A stretch of DNA of 64,000 bases from Moniliophthora roreri (lineage: Eukaryota; Basidiomycota; Agaricomycetes; Agaricales; Marasmiaceae). Of this stretch, positions 46,731-59,676 are shown in pieces. The stretch spans positions 186,001 to 250,000 of the forward strand of contig LATX02000202.1 in NCBI GenBank assembly GCA_001466705.2, read 5' to 3'. The notes under the pieces were generated by a model. It was given only the letters and a program-made list of their open reading frames with translations, did no database searches and was not told the origin of the DNA. The position numbers and the translations under genes were made by a program. Each line of letters begins with the position of its first letter. Positions within the stretch are counted from its first letter, which is position 1.

Positions 46731-47551
46731 ACGTATATCCCTTTAAGCCAACAACCCAGAAAAGTGATTGGGCTTAGGGCCAAGATATACCATTACACCA
46801 AGTACTTTGTGCAAGATCTGAAATAGGCGCATAGCTATGTTACAGAATGAGTCAAACTGGAAAAAAAGAAGGGTTACAGTAATTACCTCGACAAAAATAG
46901 TGAACACTCCGGTTTCACAAGCGCCGGCATTACTCACACAATTTCCATGCTCGATTCCGTTATGGGATGGACCCATTAGGAATTGAAATCTAGTTTCGAG
47001 AACCAGACTGACGATACACACTGACGATCACAAGTGATGCGTGTATGTAGTCTGGTACTTTCCTAATGGGCGTCAGCCGCTGGGTTTTAGTTCCCACGGA
47101 TAGAGAATGCTTCCATGGCCAGTGCCTCTGTTCCGCACCTCGGATATATGTGTCTCTGTATTGTAATGATACGCAGTGCATGGAGCGGACAGTTTTCATG
47201 AATAATCTTTTTTTGTGTATGTCTCCTGACGAAACTGTACCATACTGAATTGACAAGACATGTACCAACTCTATCATCGTTACAGCGTCTGGGAATCATA
47301 TGTTCCTCGCATCTGCAGGTGCACATTTGCGATCCTCATGCCTCGATTGTCTACATCAAATATGGGGAATAAGTTATGGGGAATAAGTATCTCTCTGGCA
47401 ACGGGGTTGAGCGAGGGAGTCAGTGCCCGCACTCGCAACGCTCAAGACTTTGCAACTTTTGCATGGACAGTGAGTGACTCGAACGCGGCGGGATTTTCCA
47501 TGTCCAGTTTCATTAGGAAAATGAGCACTGAAAGCAAGTCTGGGGTTAAAT

Positions 47552-47992
47552 TCATTCAGTGAATGATGAATAGAAACACATACTGTCAACCCTGGACTGA
47601 AATTGGGGAACGTTTACTCCTACTCCACTAGAACCAGTTGACGTCTCAGACTCTGGGTCGGAGGTATCGGTACTTTGACGGGCTATTCTCTCCTGCTCCT
47701 CTCTCCACTTTCTAACTCCATGGCACCAGAGATCTCTGTGCTTTTTCCATAAGGTGTCGTAAAATGGCCCCGATTTGCCTGGTGTACGCTCGAGTGAAAT
47801 AGTCTTGTTGCAACCGTAGCAGCAAACTTCATAATCATTAATGGATTTGGTGACGATCCAAGGATCGTTGCAGAGATCTTGATATCTCTCTTCTGCGGTG
47901 CGACGCTTGCGATTCTTATGAGGGCGTTGTGATAACCATGGTGATTGGAGTTTGGATGTGGCTTGGGTAGTACGGGAGCTGGCTTTAGGCAT
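47552..47992 (-). CDS. Small zinc-finger protein, function unknown
   Basis: Intact intronless ORF of 146 codons. A basic N-terminus (PHKNRKRRTAEERYQDL) is followed by a candidate zinc motif at residues 57-90 (CCYGCNKTISL ... LWKKHRDLWCHG), i.e. C-x2-C, then H and C about 25-30 residues on. The tail is Ser/Thr/Glu rich. Short proteins with this C2HC arrangement are common and variable in mushroom genomes and may bind DNA. Neighbours give no hint of a role. Confidence 0.5.
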   Translation of the reverse strand: MPKASSRTTQATSKLQSPWLSQRPHKNRKRRTAEERYQDLCNDPWIVTKSINDYEVCCYGCNKTISLERTPGKSGPFYDTLWKKHRDLWCHGVRKWREEQERIARQSTDTSDPESETSTGSSGVGVNVPQFQSRVDSMCFYSSFTE

Positions 47993-50598
47993 TGTTTAGG
48001 AATATATCGAATGACGGCGTGGACGGGAAAGGTGCAGATAAGATGTAACGCTAGGGATGCAGGGATGCGGGAGAATGAAGTAAGGAGAGGACCTGAGATA
48101 ACTCACGGGAACGATATTTATATACATTTGAGGCGCATGCCGCTTGAACCATGTTTCCTTCCTCGGTGGAGAATGGGATTTGACATACCGGATATGGTAT
48201 CTTCCTTTGTTGAGTTTGTCAAGCAGTCACGTCGGATTTAAGTACAATGACAAAGGACCACAGAACTCTGCCACAGACAATAGGTAGCATCTACCGTCCT
48301 TTCTAATGCAACGTGAGTTTCTCCGATATAGAGCAACCCGAGGACTGTTGATATTGCTGAGTACTGAGTCGCAGTTCGTTATCAGGGTCCCTTCCGATAT
48401 TCCATAGTACATGTGCATCCAACGTCGAGTCCGATATGAGATCAGTCCTCAGATTGAACTAGATGTGTTCTTTGATATCCTCGTTATCTCTCACTCCTCC
48501 AGAAACCGATCGAACCCAAGATCATCAGCCCTTCGGGACAAGCTGAACAGGCAAAAAGGTAAGTAATCCAGCAGAACATGATTTGAGCACTCAGCGCTTC
48601 CATTATGCGGTCACATACCGCATATCCAAGAATTGTATCGTGAATCGATATTGAGATCAGAACGGAGGAAGCAGAGCGCCTAAGAAGCGTTCACGGAAAA
48701 ATATGACTGAAAATATGACTGAGTCAGTGACACGTCGCTTTTTGTCCTCGCGCCCCTACGATGACCGCTCGGTAAATCGCCTTCATATTGTTCAATCAAT
48801 GAATGCTTCAAATATTGGCTACTTGAGTGCAAGAAGGATTAGCGTGCTGCTGTGGCTAGCCCTTGACTGATTTCCGTCTTCAATGCAAGTACCCTCACAT
48901 GTAGCGACACGTCGCCGATCATCTAATGCTCTGTCCCATCAAAAATGTTGATATATTTCATTATCCAGAACATCGCTTACTCGTGCACTTTTCGTGCTTC
49001 CTTCGCGTCCACAACACATTGCCGTCTAAGTATCTTCATCCATGTTGTTCCACTCAGTCTCGTCCCTTTCTACGGTTTGTAAGCTTGGTCACTAATTCAC
49101 GTACGGAATATCAGATCTTTATCACTCACACTGAGGCAACATCCCACGTCCAGATGATGCTCCGGTTGTACAACATAAAAGGAGTCTATACTGATGGGTT
49201 CGTGTATCGAAAAAATATTGGTCGATAAGAGAGCATAATTCTGGTAATGGACTAGAAGCCCCATCAGTGAATAGATAGCACCAGCCGCTACATGACTCAC
49301 TGGAAATTGACACACCCCCTGAAGGTGTGTGAAGCTGAGCTTGCGTGGGTCTCGATCCGGGCGCTACCTTTCCGATCTCTGCACTGGCAGGACTATTCCG
49401 CTCAGGTGTGCAAGTTTCCTTGTATGTTCGTCGTGCAGAGGACCAACTAGAGTGAATCACAATGGGAGCGGTATGAGCACTGTAGCCGAGTAAAGTGAAT
49501 TGGAAGTACTTGTCCGAGACCTCAAACCCGAAGTTATGAGGTAGCGCACAGGCTATATTGATCCGAACATCGTCTATGCTTCAGCATTGCTCCTGCCGAG
49601 CTACGTTAACTTGAGGTAGAAAGGAGACATTCAAAATTTCACCCAAGAAGCCCATGAAGTCGCCGATGTGAGATATCTGCCATTGAGGCTGAAATGAGAG
49701 GGAATTCAAGAGCGCAATATGCAGAGATGGGCTTACCGTACGATTGAACTCATTTGTTAGAAGTTCCGCATGCGTTATTTCACTGTCCGCCGGGCATCAG
49801 GTTTCGTACCTGTTGGTATCAAACGTTAGTACTAGCCAAGTTTAACGTACAGAACGCCAGTACTATGTACGTTTGACTAAGTGAAGAAATGGAGAAGCCT
49901 GTTCTGGTTCCTCGCGGTATATCTTCTAGGAGAGAACGGTCCCAGTTGGAAAACGACGAATGCTGTAGCGCCCACGTTTCCGGTGATATGTCGGAGTTCC
50001 TGTGAGTCGTCAGTTGTTTGCTTCCATGCTAGATAGAAATTGTATACCCGAATCATCGAAACCCCTACATCGAACTCGGGGGTTTTGCTTGTAAGAAAGG
50101 AAGGTCACGATGGCCTTTGGAAAGAAGAATCAATTGCTCATTCATAATGATTTGGTGGAGACGCGTACCTTTTACCTCTCAATGTCGTCAAACTCAGCCG
50201 CTGCTTATTCCAGCGTGGGCATGCACTGGTGCATTGAGAGCCAGATCCCTGTGATACAGACCTGAAGTCAAGGTAGCCAGCTCCTTCTGAAGGTGCGAGA
50301 AAATCCAGAAAGTCGAGTCAAGAGGAAAAAAAGAAGGTTGCGGTTGCGAGAGAAGAGTCAACAGTCACGCCGTGACCTCCACGTTGTTTTTCGCCGAACA
50401 ATCGCCGAGTGCTTTTCGCTATGTAGGGCTCGGATGCAACAACTTGTCAAGGGTCAAGATTTAAAGATTCAAAGTGACATCTAATTTTTTAGAAAGATTC
50501 TTCCTACCCCTCATAGTGTCAAAGATCAATGATTTCTTGACCGGCCGGGTAAGCCGGGAACGGCGCATGATCGGACGGAGTTTCAAAAAAAGTCCACA
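47993..50598. other. Intergenic DNA
   Basis: No gene supported. A short inverted word ACACACC/GGTGTGT lies at about 49309-49331, next to a weak tRNA-like stretch (49330-49410). Confidence 0.35.
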
Positions 50599-51570
50599 AT
50601 GACGCGTCTTGTCACAATTGCGTGCATCCGTGACCTCACTGCCTTGCTTCGTACCACCATGCCTCCCACTCGCCCAGCAATGAAACGTAGTCTTTCAGCA
50701 AACACTTCATTTCCAGGACCATCTTCACCCTCTAAATTGACACATAGCGAGAAAAAACTGCGAATAGCTTCTTCATATTCCTCGGAGTCCCCGTATCCCA
50801 CATACCCACACCCGACAGCGGTCGAAGCTCATGCGATTTACACCATTCTTGCGAATGAACACCCTCAACACGTCCGTTCCAAAACAAACCCCAAAGCGAC
50901 TAACAATTCTGCGAAAACATGTGGCAGCTCGGAGAACGTCATCGATTCGCTTATTGGTGTGATTCTTTCACAGAACACCTCGGGAAGGAACTCGTCGGGT
51001 GCCAAAACTAGCTTGGACGCAGCTTTTGGGAGGCATAACTTTGCTGCAATTGCAGAATCTCCGACGGAGAGGGTAGTAGAAGCCATTCGGCAAGGTGGTT
51101 TAGCGAATAAGAAGGCTGCGACGATTCAGAAGCTGCTTACGTCGATCAAGGAACGACATGGGGAATATTCGTTACAATACCTAGCCGAACAAAACATGAC
51201 AGATGAAGAGATCATGAAGGAGTTGATTTCATACGACGGGGTGGGACCCAAGACCGCTTCGTGCGTTTTGTTGTTTTGCTTGGGCAGGGATTCGTTCGCG
51301 GTGGATACCCATGTGTTTCGGTTGAGCAAGTTGTTGGGTTGGGTACCAGCGAAAGCGGATAGAGTCATGGCGCAGGCGCATTTGGATCGCAGGATACCGG
51401 ATGAAGTGAAGTATGGATTGCATGTCCTGATGGTTCAGCATGGTCGAGTGTGTAAGGGATGCAAAAAGTCGGGATCGAAGGAGCCCTGTGTATTGAAGGA
51501 GTACATGAAAAGCACGGCGGCGAAAGCGGGACATGAAGGAGATGACTTACCCGTGAAGGATGATGAATAA
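50599..51570 (+). CDS. HhH-GPD DNA glycosylase (endonuclease III-like)
   Basis: Intronless 323-codon ORF. The N-terminal 65 residues are Ser/Pro rich and could hold nuclear or organellar targeting; an internal start at 50659 (MPPTRPAMKR) is possible. The core begins near residue 112 (NVIDSLIGVILSQNTSG). The helix-hairpin-helix is ISYDGVGPKTASCVLLF with the catalytic Lys at 218, and the conserved Asp is in FAVDTHVFRLSKLLGW (Asp236). These residues are those of bifunctional base-excision glycosylases acting on oxidised bases. The C-terminus has HGRVCKGCKKSGSKEPC, three cysteines only, so the [4Fe-4S] cluster of Nth-type enzymes is probably absent. Ends in an acidic tail. It converges on the DUF2235 array. 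Confidence 0.85.
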   Translation: MTRLVTIACIRDLTALLRTTMPPTRPAMKRSLSANTSFPGPSSPSKLTHSEKKLRIASSYSSESPYPTYPHPTAVEAHAIYTILANEHPQHVRSKTNPKATNNSAKTCGSSENVIDSLIGVILSQNTSGRNSSGAKTSLDAAFGRHNFAAIAESPTERVVEAIRQGGLANKKAATIQKLLTSIKERHGEYSLQYLAEQNMTDEEIMKELISYDGVGPKTASCVLLFCLGRDSFAVDTHVFRLSKLLGWVPAKADRVMAQAHLDRRIPDEVKYGLHVLMVQHGRVCKGCKKSGSKEPCVLKEYMKSTAAKAGHEGDDLPVKDDE

Positions 51571-52048
51571 TGCTTACACCCAGAAAGCCCTGGTATCTAT
51601 GTACTGTCGTATCGGCTAGAATCATGTCAACTTTGATGATACGAATCGTAATTCATGGAGTAAGAGAGCTTGCTTCGTGTTTCATTGAAGCACTCACTCT
51701 TATTGATATACTCACAACTGTAAAAGAGATATGTTTCCAGGGCAAGAAAACACTTGTGCTTATATGACATTTCAGAGATCAAATTGTCAAACAACAGTGA
51801 GCAATGTGAATAGTTAGTCGCCGATGTCGTACAATTACTTGAGTTCGTACATGTACCAACGTCCGAAATATGTAAAGACGGAAAATGAATAAATATGTGC
51901 TTGAAGTCCCAAAATTACCGGTAAGTAGTCTAGCATGTATAGTGATCAAAGGAATGAGGTTTGTGCAATGGTAAAAGGAAAGACGTATATGTAGATGAGG
52001 TAAAATTCAGAAAATGAAAGTTGTGGCTGAAAGGCAACATTGAATAGC
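51571..52048. other. Convergent 3' intergenic region
   Basis: Between the glycosylase and the first DUF2235 gene; AT-rich, no gene. Confidence 0.4.
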
Positions 52049-54242
52049 TCAGTTTACCCATTTGATTTTGTCATTGTTTTTAAGGTACTGCCAGTTTTCC
52101 GCTGCAGGTCGGTAACGTTTTCCCAACATGTCTTTCGCCTTCATCCTTGCTTCGACACTCCTATGCACTAGCACCTTCCCGCCTCCTTGCGGCTCTGGAA
52201 TAACTCGTCCATGTCCCCAGTTTATTCCCAACCGCATTCTGATCGAACCAGGGGACTTTCGCAGGAGTGGCATAACCTCGAGAATACCCCAGAGCCACCA
52301 TTTCATGCTGAGTTGATCGTATATCGGACAAAGTAGATCGGCATGGTCGAGTTCGTGGTCAGGCAGTACCCTACCCAAAGTGGTCTCCGAGGAGCAGGAA
52401 AGGTGTCCATTACTATCTTGGATCTTCTGTTCACGACCGAATCCAAGGAACTTTGAGACCCTTGAGAAGAAGCCGGGTTCAAGGTCTTCGCGGGGCTCGA
52501 TAATGTCGGCGCGGGCATCAATCTTAAGGGGATCCGGTCTGTCCTTTACTATCGGGTATAGCTCGCTTGGCTCCATACCGAGCCTCTCTTTAAGCAGCTT
52601 GGCATTGAACATGATGCCGCTGTCTCTATCGAAGCATTCACGGATCATCCATCGAAGTGGAATACGAGCGAGACTTTTCTTTGTGTCGTTTTTGACTGAG
52701 CCTCCCCCAACATCTTTTGGACAGTTAGTAGTGATGCAAAGAATATGTGCTTGAGCGACGTACCGCAGTGACAACCAGCAAACCAAACCTACAGGTTGAA
52801 TTGTATGTGAGCAAGAATTCCAAGGTAAAGAGTTATCGGAAGCTTACCTCCTTAACGTTGGTCTTGGAGGCTCCATTCTCGGCGTCTCCATTCTTGGGGC
52901 CTCGGTACTTTTTCTTCAACGCTTTTATTGCCAATTCCCGGTTAATGCCAGTTCCTTTGAGAGACTTCTTGAGGCCTTTAGGCAAGACGTCCACCGGTTC
53001 TTCACCTTCGCCATCGACATGTCCGTCGTCCTCGTCTTTATCATCACCCCAGTACATCTTGGCCTTGAACTTTGCTCGCCTCTCATCGAGTGCAACAGCG
53101 TGTCTAAAGGTGCGCACGATGTGATTGCTGCCAGTGAATGGTAAAGTTCTGGGGATGAGGCCGACGGAGTCGACGGTGTCCCTAGGGAGGCTTGAGTGGG
53201 TATGTGGTGTATGCAGTACGAACAGAGAACTCACCAGACCCCAATAAACTCAATATCAACGTTCGTAGAGAACGCTTTCTTGAATGCTTTAGCTTTATCA
53301 CTATACTTGTCGTTATCCTCGGCATACATCTTGTAGGCGAACGGAACTTGTTGATGATTGCACGCCGGAAGAATTCCTACTTTATGAATCATACCGGCGA
53401 GACTGGTTGTAATCGGTGAGATAAAGACGATTTCACGACAGTGGTTACCGTACCAGCGAGCTGTATAAGCACCACGAGAAAATCCAAAGATACAAATGCG
53501 ATCGCCTGCGGTGTCTACCCGAAAATGATCAGCGCGAGGTAAGACGGAAAGGAAGGAGACGCGGGCATACAATTCTGCATCAGGAATTCGTATCCATCTG
53601 GCGAAATAGTGTCAGAGAAGTGGATGATTCCTTATCAAGGAAAAATGTACCCATGACATGAGCATGCAGATTCCATGCTACAGCGGCGTCCAGACTCTAA
53701 GAATCAGCCATTCAGCACAGCGCGACAGAGGAATATTCGCAAAGACCATACCTTTGAGATTTTGGACATTAATGGGGTAACCATCTCCGGTGAAGTGTAG
53801 GTACCAATTCCAGCCTATAAGACCCAATCAGCGGTCGTTGATACTTTGTGGCAAGCGTGGAACCCACCTGGTAGTAAACGAGCTGTTTAGTTCGATCGTC
53901 CTTCTTGAGCAAGGAAAAGAATTCCACGATGCTAGAGTTCTGAGGCCAATTTTAGCATAATGCTTGACCAAGCTAACTTTGTACTGACATCGTCATCGAA
54001 CCTGTGAAGCATCAAGTATCAGCGTAAATGCCTACGTGAACGAGAATGGCTTGAACTAACTGATCGCCCGTTCCGTCAAAGCATAATACAAGAGTGCGAC
54101 CGTAATGCGCAGGAGGAACGATGCTGGAACCTTCTAGACGGGGTAAGTTGTCCATGAGAAGGGCCTCTTCAGTGTTCTTCGCATTGTCCTTCGCAGTGCC
54201 GTTCACAGAGTCCTCCACAGCGCCCTTCACGGTGTCCTTCAT
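52049..54242 (-). CDS. DUF2235 alpha/beta-hydrolase-like protein, array member 1
   Basis: Start at 54242 (MKDTVKGAVED) is chosen because the bases around it align with the starts of members 2 and 3; an ATG at 54392 is also in frame. Exons joined by about ten short introns give HYGRTLVLCFDGTGDQ, ICIFGFSRGAYTARW (nucleophile Ser, near 53455-53500), GMIHKVGILPACNHQQVPFA, DTVDSVGLIPRTL, RTFRHAVALDERRAKFKAKM, VWFAGCHC-DVGGGS and RIPLRWMIRECF, ending DKIKWVN with TGA at 52049-52051. These are the signatures of DUF2235, the fold also used by bacterial Tle1 phospholipases. Substrate in fungi is unknown. No break seen. Confidence 0.82.
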
Positions 54243-56176
54243 ATTGGAGGGAAAGAATGAGTCGAGGTTTGCGGTTAAGTGAGGTGTGTTGTTTAAAGAG
54301 AGACGAAGTTGGAGATGGAGAAGTAACTTTGACCTCAATTCCTTATAAGCTGGGGCCTCCAGGTCCAAACAGGAACGTTCAACGTTCAACATCGGTACCG
54401 CGACTTGCGGAATGGTAACGACATGGCGTCTAAGAGCACCTAAAGAAACTAGAATAGAACACGAGCCGAGAATCGAGGACAGGGTGAATTATGGGGAATA
54501 CAAACACCAGGAACAAGGTCAGGGCGAGCTCGGCGTTCCTGGTGAGCCTCATGCCGATGTCGATGTGAATGACATGAAAGGGTCAAGTAGCTGGGCTCTT
54601 CCCACAGTTTTCTTGGGTATTCGAGGGCCGAATGACAGACTGGCGAATCCTGAGGCTGAGAAAAGCCCCCAAGAAAACGAGGCGCTCCTGTATTCATTAG
54701 CCTTGGCGTCTAATTCGGGGCGCCTAATGCGGCCTTATCGACATACCGACGCAGACAGACATTATAGAAGTGTCATCTGTCAACGCATCGCCACCACGGA
54801 ATTAAAGTGGCAATATATGCAGCGATCGAAAACAAGCCGGGGAGCGTTGTGGAGCTTTGCTGTAATGGGATTCTGTGGTGTCGAATTATTGAGCGGAGGT
54901 AGGCCAGGATGGTGGCTGAAGGCTCGTTTTGGATCCATACTGGGGTAACCTTTCGCTAAGGAATTGGGTATTATCGAATTAAATTACTTTTTCAGAAGAA
55001 ACAAACCCGCTATGGCACTGTATTCCCCACACGACACCGTTCTTTGCTCTCGTCATTTAGCGTCGAATGACGTGGCTTTACAGCGAGTAATACGTGGATG
55101 AAATTCAGACAATAATTGAAGCCTTACCATGAAAAGGAGAAGGGCAGGAAATCAGTCAATGAGTGGTGACGATGGGAGTCAAGGGCCAAGGGATGAGATA
55201 AGATAATCAGGTTCTGACTCGGGCCGGTCCAGTAGACGTCATTGCCAGCAGCGGGCAGCTTCTTTTTACGGTTACTATGATGTTCCACTTCGCGGACCCT
55301 CGGTATCATATAAGGATGATACCGAGATTGAAATACTTTGCAAACTCACAGTCTGTCTGGCAGGCTTTTCGTCTCAAAATCACGGACACTAAAGTAATTT
55401 CTAGATCCTCTGAAATGCTCAGATTCAGGGAACTTGTCCTCCGTCTCATAATCGCACCGAAAAGCTGCTGTGAGCAAGCATGTCGGGTGCAACTCCCTGT
55501 GTTCTCGAAGACGAAATCCTGGTCACACTGGCTGTGTGGGCGGGCTTGCACAGGTTATGGGTTTCTGAGCGTCTTAAAATAGTCGATTCCTCGTTACGCT
55601 AGACAACCTCGCCCCATACTTGTTACGGTGGCATTACCGATACGGAATAATTCATTCCTGGCCGTCGTCTCTCTCGAGCAACCTTGATACCACCCTCGGT
55701 CAAGGCAGCCTGCCTTAAACTGGCAGTTTGTGTAGGCGAGGGGAGCTCCTCAGTTCATACCGGGGAGGAGGTAACCCACGGGGGAGGGGAAAATATTCTA
55801 AGATATGGGGTCGAATTTCTTTTTACTAACGTCCCGGTGAACCAACCACTTCCTACCATATATGGAAGGTCATTTTCAACATGTCAAGAAGAAAGCCCTC
55901 GACAAGCGGCGGACCTCTGAGATAATCCTCTGCGCTCAAGAATACTCGTGTAAATGAAGGAACAACATGGCAAATATTTATAATTACTCGAGTACACGTA
56001 CACGTACAGATATTATAGTCCATAGCACAAAGTAAACGAATGACAGCCGTTGCCCGCCCCAGTTGGTACAGTTTGAGATGTACAGAAAACAAAGAGTGTG
56101 ATATGGGTAGATTGGCAACGTTAAAAAAAGAAAAAATAAAGAAAAAGAATGGAAAGTGGCATGATGATGCAACACC
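54243..56176. other. Intergenic DNA between array members 1 and 2
   Basis: Part of it (54480-54640) resembles 58610-58760 upstream of member 2, e.g. GGAATACAAAC and GAGCCTC(A/C)TGCCGA, showing that the upstream flank was duplicated with the gene. A plus ORF (54412-54948) overlaps this flank and is not supported. Confidence 0.5.
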
Positions 56177-58448
56177 TCAGTCTACCCACTCGATATTCTC
56201 TGCTAATTGCTTCCAATTCTCCGCCTTGGGTTCGTATCTGGTCCCCCTTCTATCCGCTGCCTCCATCCTGAACTGTACACTCCTATGCACTAGCACTCGT
56301 TCGTCTGGCCGTGGCTCCGGAATAACCCGTCCACGTCCCCAGTTGATTCCCAAAGAACCACCGGTCCTTTGGAAGAGAGGCACTATCTCTAGGATCCACC
56401 AAAGTGGTTTCATGCTGAGCGGGTCGTGGATTGGAGAAAGCAGATCAGCAAGTTCACGCTCTTGTTCTTGGTCATAAAAGCGTGAGCTATTATCTCCAAC
56501 AGTAGTTTCTGAGGAGCTAAGCAGGTGTTGATGACTGTGAGAGGTATGCTGTCGTGAACCAGGTACAACAGGCTTTGAGAAGTGACCGGATTTGATGTCC
56601 TTGCGCGACTTGATGACATCGACGTCAGGATCAATATCGAGTGATTTTGGTCTCTCCAATACTTCAGGGTACAGGTGGTCTGGTTCCATGCCAAGCATAT
56701 CACGAAGGAGCTCGGCGTCGAATATGATGCCACTGTTGGTTCTAAAGCATTCACGTATCATCCATCGAAGTGGAATGCGAGAAAGACTGTACTCTGTGGC
56801 ACTGTCTACCGATTCACCTCCGAGATCTTTTGAGAATGTTAGAAGCGCTTCCAAAAAGAAAGGTTTGTAGGACGTACCACGATGACAACCGGCAAACCAA
56901 ACCTGAGCGTGTTCAAGGTTTATGGAATGAGCAGCGTTCCCATCAATGACTAACGATTATATACTTGCCTCCTTGACGTCTGTCTTTTTGGTTCGATCCT
57001 TGCTGTATTTCTCCTTGAGCGCTTCGAACATGAGCTTCTCGCTACCAAATTGGTGTTGGTGTTCAAGAAGCTTCTTCAGGCCCTGCTCCTTTGATATCTG
57101 GTCCTCGGTGTAGTCACTGGCATGAGTACCCTCGTCGTCGCTGTCCTCTTCGTCACGATGGCTCATCCTAGCCTTGAACTTTGCCCGTCTTTCATCGAGA
57201 GACATGGCATGTCTAAAGGTGCGCACAACGCGATTGCTTCTGGTGAGCGGTAAGGTTCTTGGAATGAGACCCACAGAATCGATCGCATCCCTAAGTGTTT
57301 CTGCTTCAGCGTGAGAGGAATGCAGAGAGAAAAGAAGGATTCACCAGACTCCAACAAATTCTATATCAACATCTGTGGAAAACACCCGCTTAAACCTTTT
57401 AGCTTCTTTCTGGCTGTACTTTGGGTCGGCGTACATCTTGTACGCGAATGGAACTTGCTGGCGATTCCAAGCAGGAAGTAGTCCGACCCTATGGATCATG
57501 CCTATCAGACTAAATCGGTAATGAGTAAGAATCTGGATACAGAACTGCTGAAATACGTACCAGCGAGCCGTAAGAGCACCACGCGAAAAGCCAAAGATAC
57601 AAATGCGATCGCCTTCGCAGTCTGGAACAGAGGTTAGTCCAAGTTCAAAGGAAAGGTAAGACAAGGAAATATACAATTCTGCATCAAGAATTCGTACCCA
57701 TCTGTAAAGAAATCAGACCATCTCATCATTCATTAGGCTTCTGGCGAAAGAGTAATATATGACATACCCATGACATGAGCGTCGAGATTCCATGCTACAG
57801 CTTTGTCGAGTGTCTAAGCGTAGTTGTGAAAGGTTTCTCCGTAGAGATGTAATGAATGCGTACCTTTGAGACTCCAGCCATAAAAGGAGTGACCACCTTT
57901 CGAGATCGAGCACCAGTTCCAGCCTACGTCGTGGAAGTGTCAGCTATTGCCAGGAGAATAGAGTTAGCTGAGCATATACCTGGTAATAAACCATCTGCTT
58001 CTTCCGATCATCCTTCTTAAGCAGAGTGAAAAGTTCGACGATGCTCGAGTTCTAAGTCAACCATTAGCGGACCGCTTAATGAGTCTTATAAGATGATTGG
58101 ACAAGAACCTCTTGGTCAAACCTTTCGGACATGAAATGTTAGCGCAAAGCGGAAAAAAGTGTGAGCATGAACTTACTCATTTTCTATTCCATCGAAGCAT
58201 AACACAAGGGTACGTCCGTAGTGAGCGGGAGGAACTGTGTTGGAACCCTCAAGAAGTGGTAAGTATTCCGAGAATTTATGTGGTGTAACACTGGGCTCTT
58301 CCGGGGGCGGGACGATGGTGGATTCCTCGGGAGAAGGATCGAAATAACTCCAGGCTTCTTGCGGAGAATCGGCGGGAGAGTCGACAGTATCATTGGTGCT
58401 CGGAGGAACAGGTGTGTATGATTCAAGACCCGGAACCAGTTGAGGCAT
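56177..58448 (-). CDS. DUF2235 alpha/beta-hydrolase-like protein, array member 2, signature motifs altered
   Basis: Start MPQLVPGLESYTPVPPS at 58448; end ENIEWVD with TGA at 56177-56179. Same exon order as its neighbours: HYGRTLVLCFDG, IFGFSRGALTARW (Ser kept), GMIHRVGLLPAWNRQQVPFA, DAIDSVGLIPRTL, RTFRHAMSLDERRAKFKARM, VWFAGCHR, RIPLRWMIRECF. Two family signatures differ from members 1 and 3: FDGTGDQ has become FDGIENE, and GCHC-DVGGGS has become GCHR-DLGGES across a correctly spliced intron. The frame is otherwise intact, so it is probably expressed but may have lost or changed activity. It arose by tandem duplication. Confidence 0.8.
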
Positions 58449-59676
58449 ATCGATGGAAAAAAAAAGTTGAGTTTGGGTGCATCCACCTGCCTATTAAACG
58501 AGGGCCAATATCTGCTCAATAAATATATTGACAACAGGGCCTTGACTTGCGGATTGGTAACACCATGACTTTGGTACCCACTCAAGCATTCTGAATGTCA
58601 ACTGTCAGCTAAAGCTCAACTTAATTTCAGATGCGAGGAATACAAACTCTAGAATCGGTGTTGCCGCTGAGCCTCCTGCCGACGTCGCGTCGACAAAACA
58701 AGGCGATTGAAATGGCTATGCATGGGTGAATAAGCTGTCCCGAAGCGTTTTCAACGGCGCAATCCAAGCACGCATTCCGAAAATCTGAATGATTCCATTA
58801 CTTCCAGTTAGGACGATACTGCAAGGCAAAAAAAGGCATTCGAATCGGGTCCATTTGAAAAGTTGATGATATTGGTGATTGGGTGGTGAGTCGGTCTTTC
58901 AGAAAGGCCGGAGGATATGAATGGTAGGAGCGGCTTACACACAGCATCAAGGCACCTAAATGACCGGTCAAATGCCATTCCAGAGTTAAATTGCAACCAT
59001 TCATTTCAGCGGGTTCTTGGTCGGTGGATGGGGTATTAGAGAGGTTTCTCATACTATAACGGTGCATCCTTGTAACCGGGGTTCCGCGCAGTGATCTTTA
59101 GATACCGATGTGTTCTGGGGCATGAGACCAACGGTATGATTTACATACTAGCCATTTCGGTTGAACGATATCATCAGGAGACTGATGGATTTAGATCTCA
59201 TAAGTGCCAAGATCTGGGGATCCTTCGGCATTTGAATGGCTGTAATATGCGTCGAAGAGCCCCGCTCAGAGAATCCCGGAATGGATAGGTCCGAAATCAG
59301 CAAAATTTTAATCATGAACCGAAGAGGAAGCTTCCTACAAGGCTCGCTCGACGCTGGCACTTTTGAACGACATGATATCTTGCATCCGAATATAGTGGGG
59401 AAGAACAATGTTTGGTTACCGGGGTCCGGTTGACGAGTATTTGCTCAGAATAAATGATGCGCCGGCCCGTGCGCCAGTGTACCGTCACGCCTTATGCACA
59501 GCGAAATGATTCTGATTACCATGATTAGTCAAGTACTGTATAACATGATAAAAAGTCTGCAAGAAACGAAATGAAAGACTACAAAAAAAAAAAGGCAAAT
59601 TACGAGCGAAGTAGTATAAGTACCAATTGAAAGTAGTAAGGGTGGAGAAGGAACTCTGTGGGACACGATAAACATC
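58449..59676. other. Intergenic DNA between array members 2 and 3
   Basis: No gene supported; it holds the member 2 upstream region and the member 3 downstream region. Confidence 0.4.

Noticed and set aside
49300..49410. tRNA-like SINE
   Set aside because: There is only a weak B-box-like GGATCGAGACC and no convincing A box or stem structure.
54412..54948. 178-codon plus-strand ORF as a gene
   Set aside because: It overlaps the duplicated upstream flank of the DUF2235 genes, its matching stretch near 58610 is not open in that frame, and the protein shows no motif.
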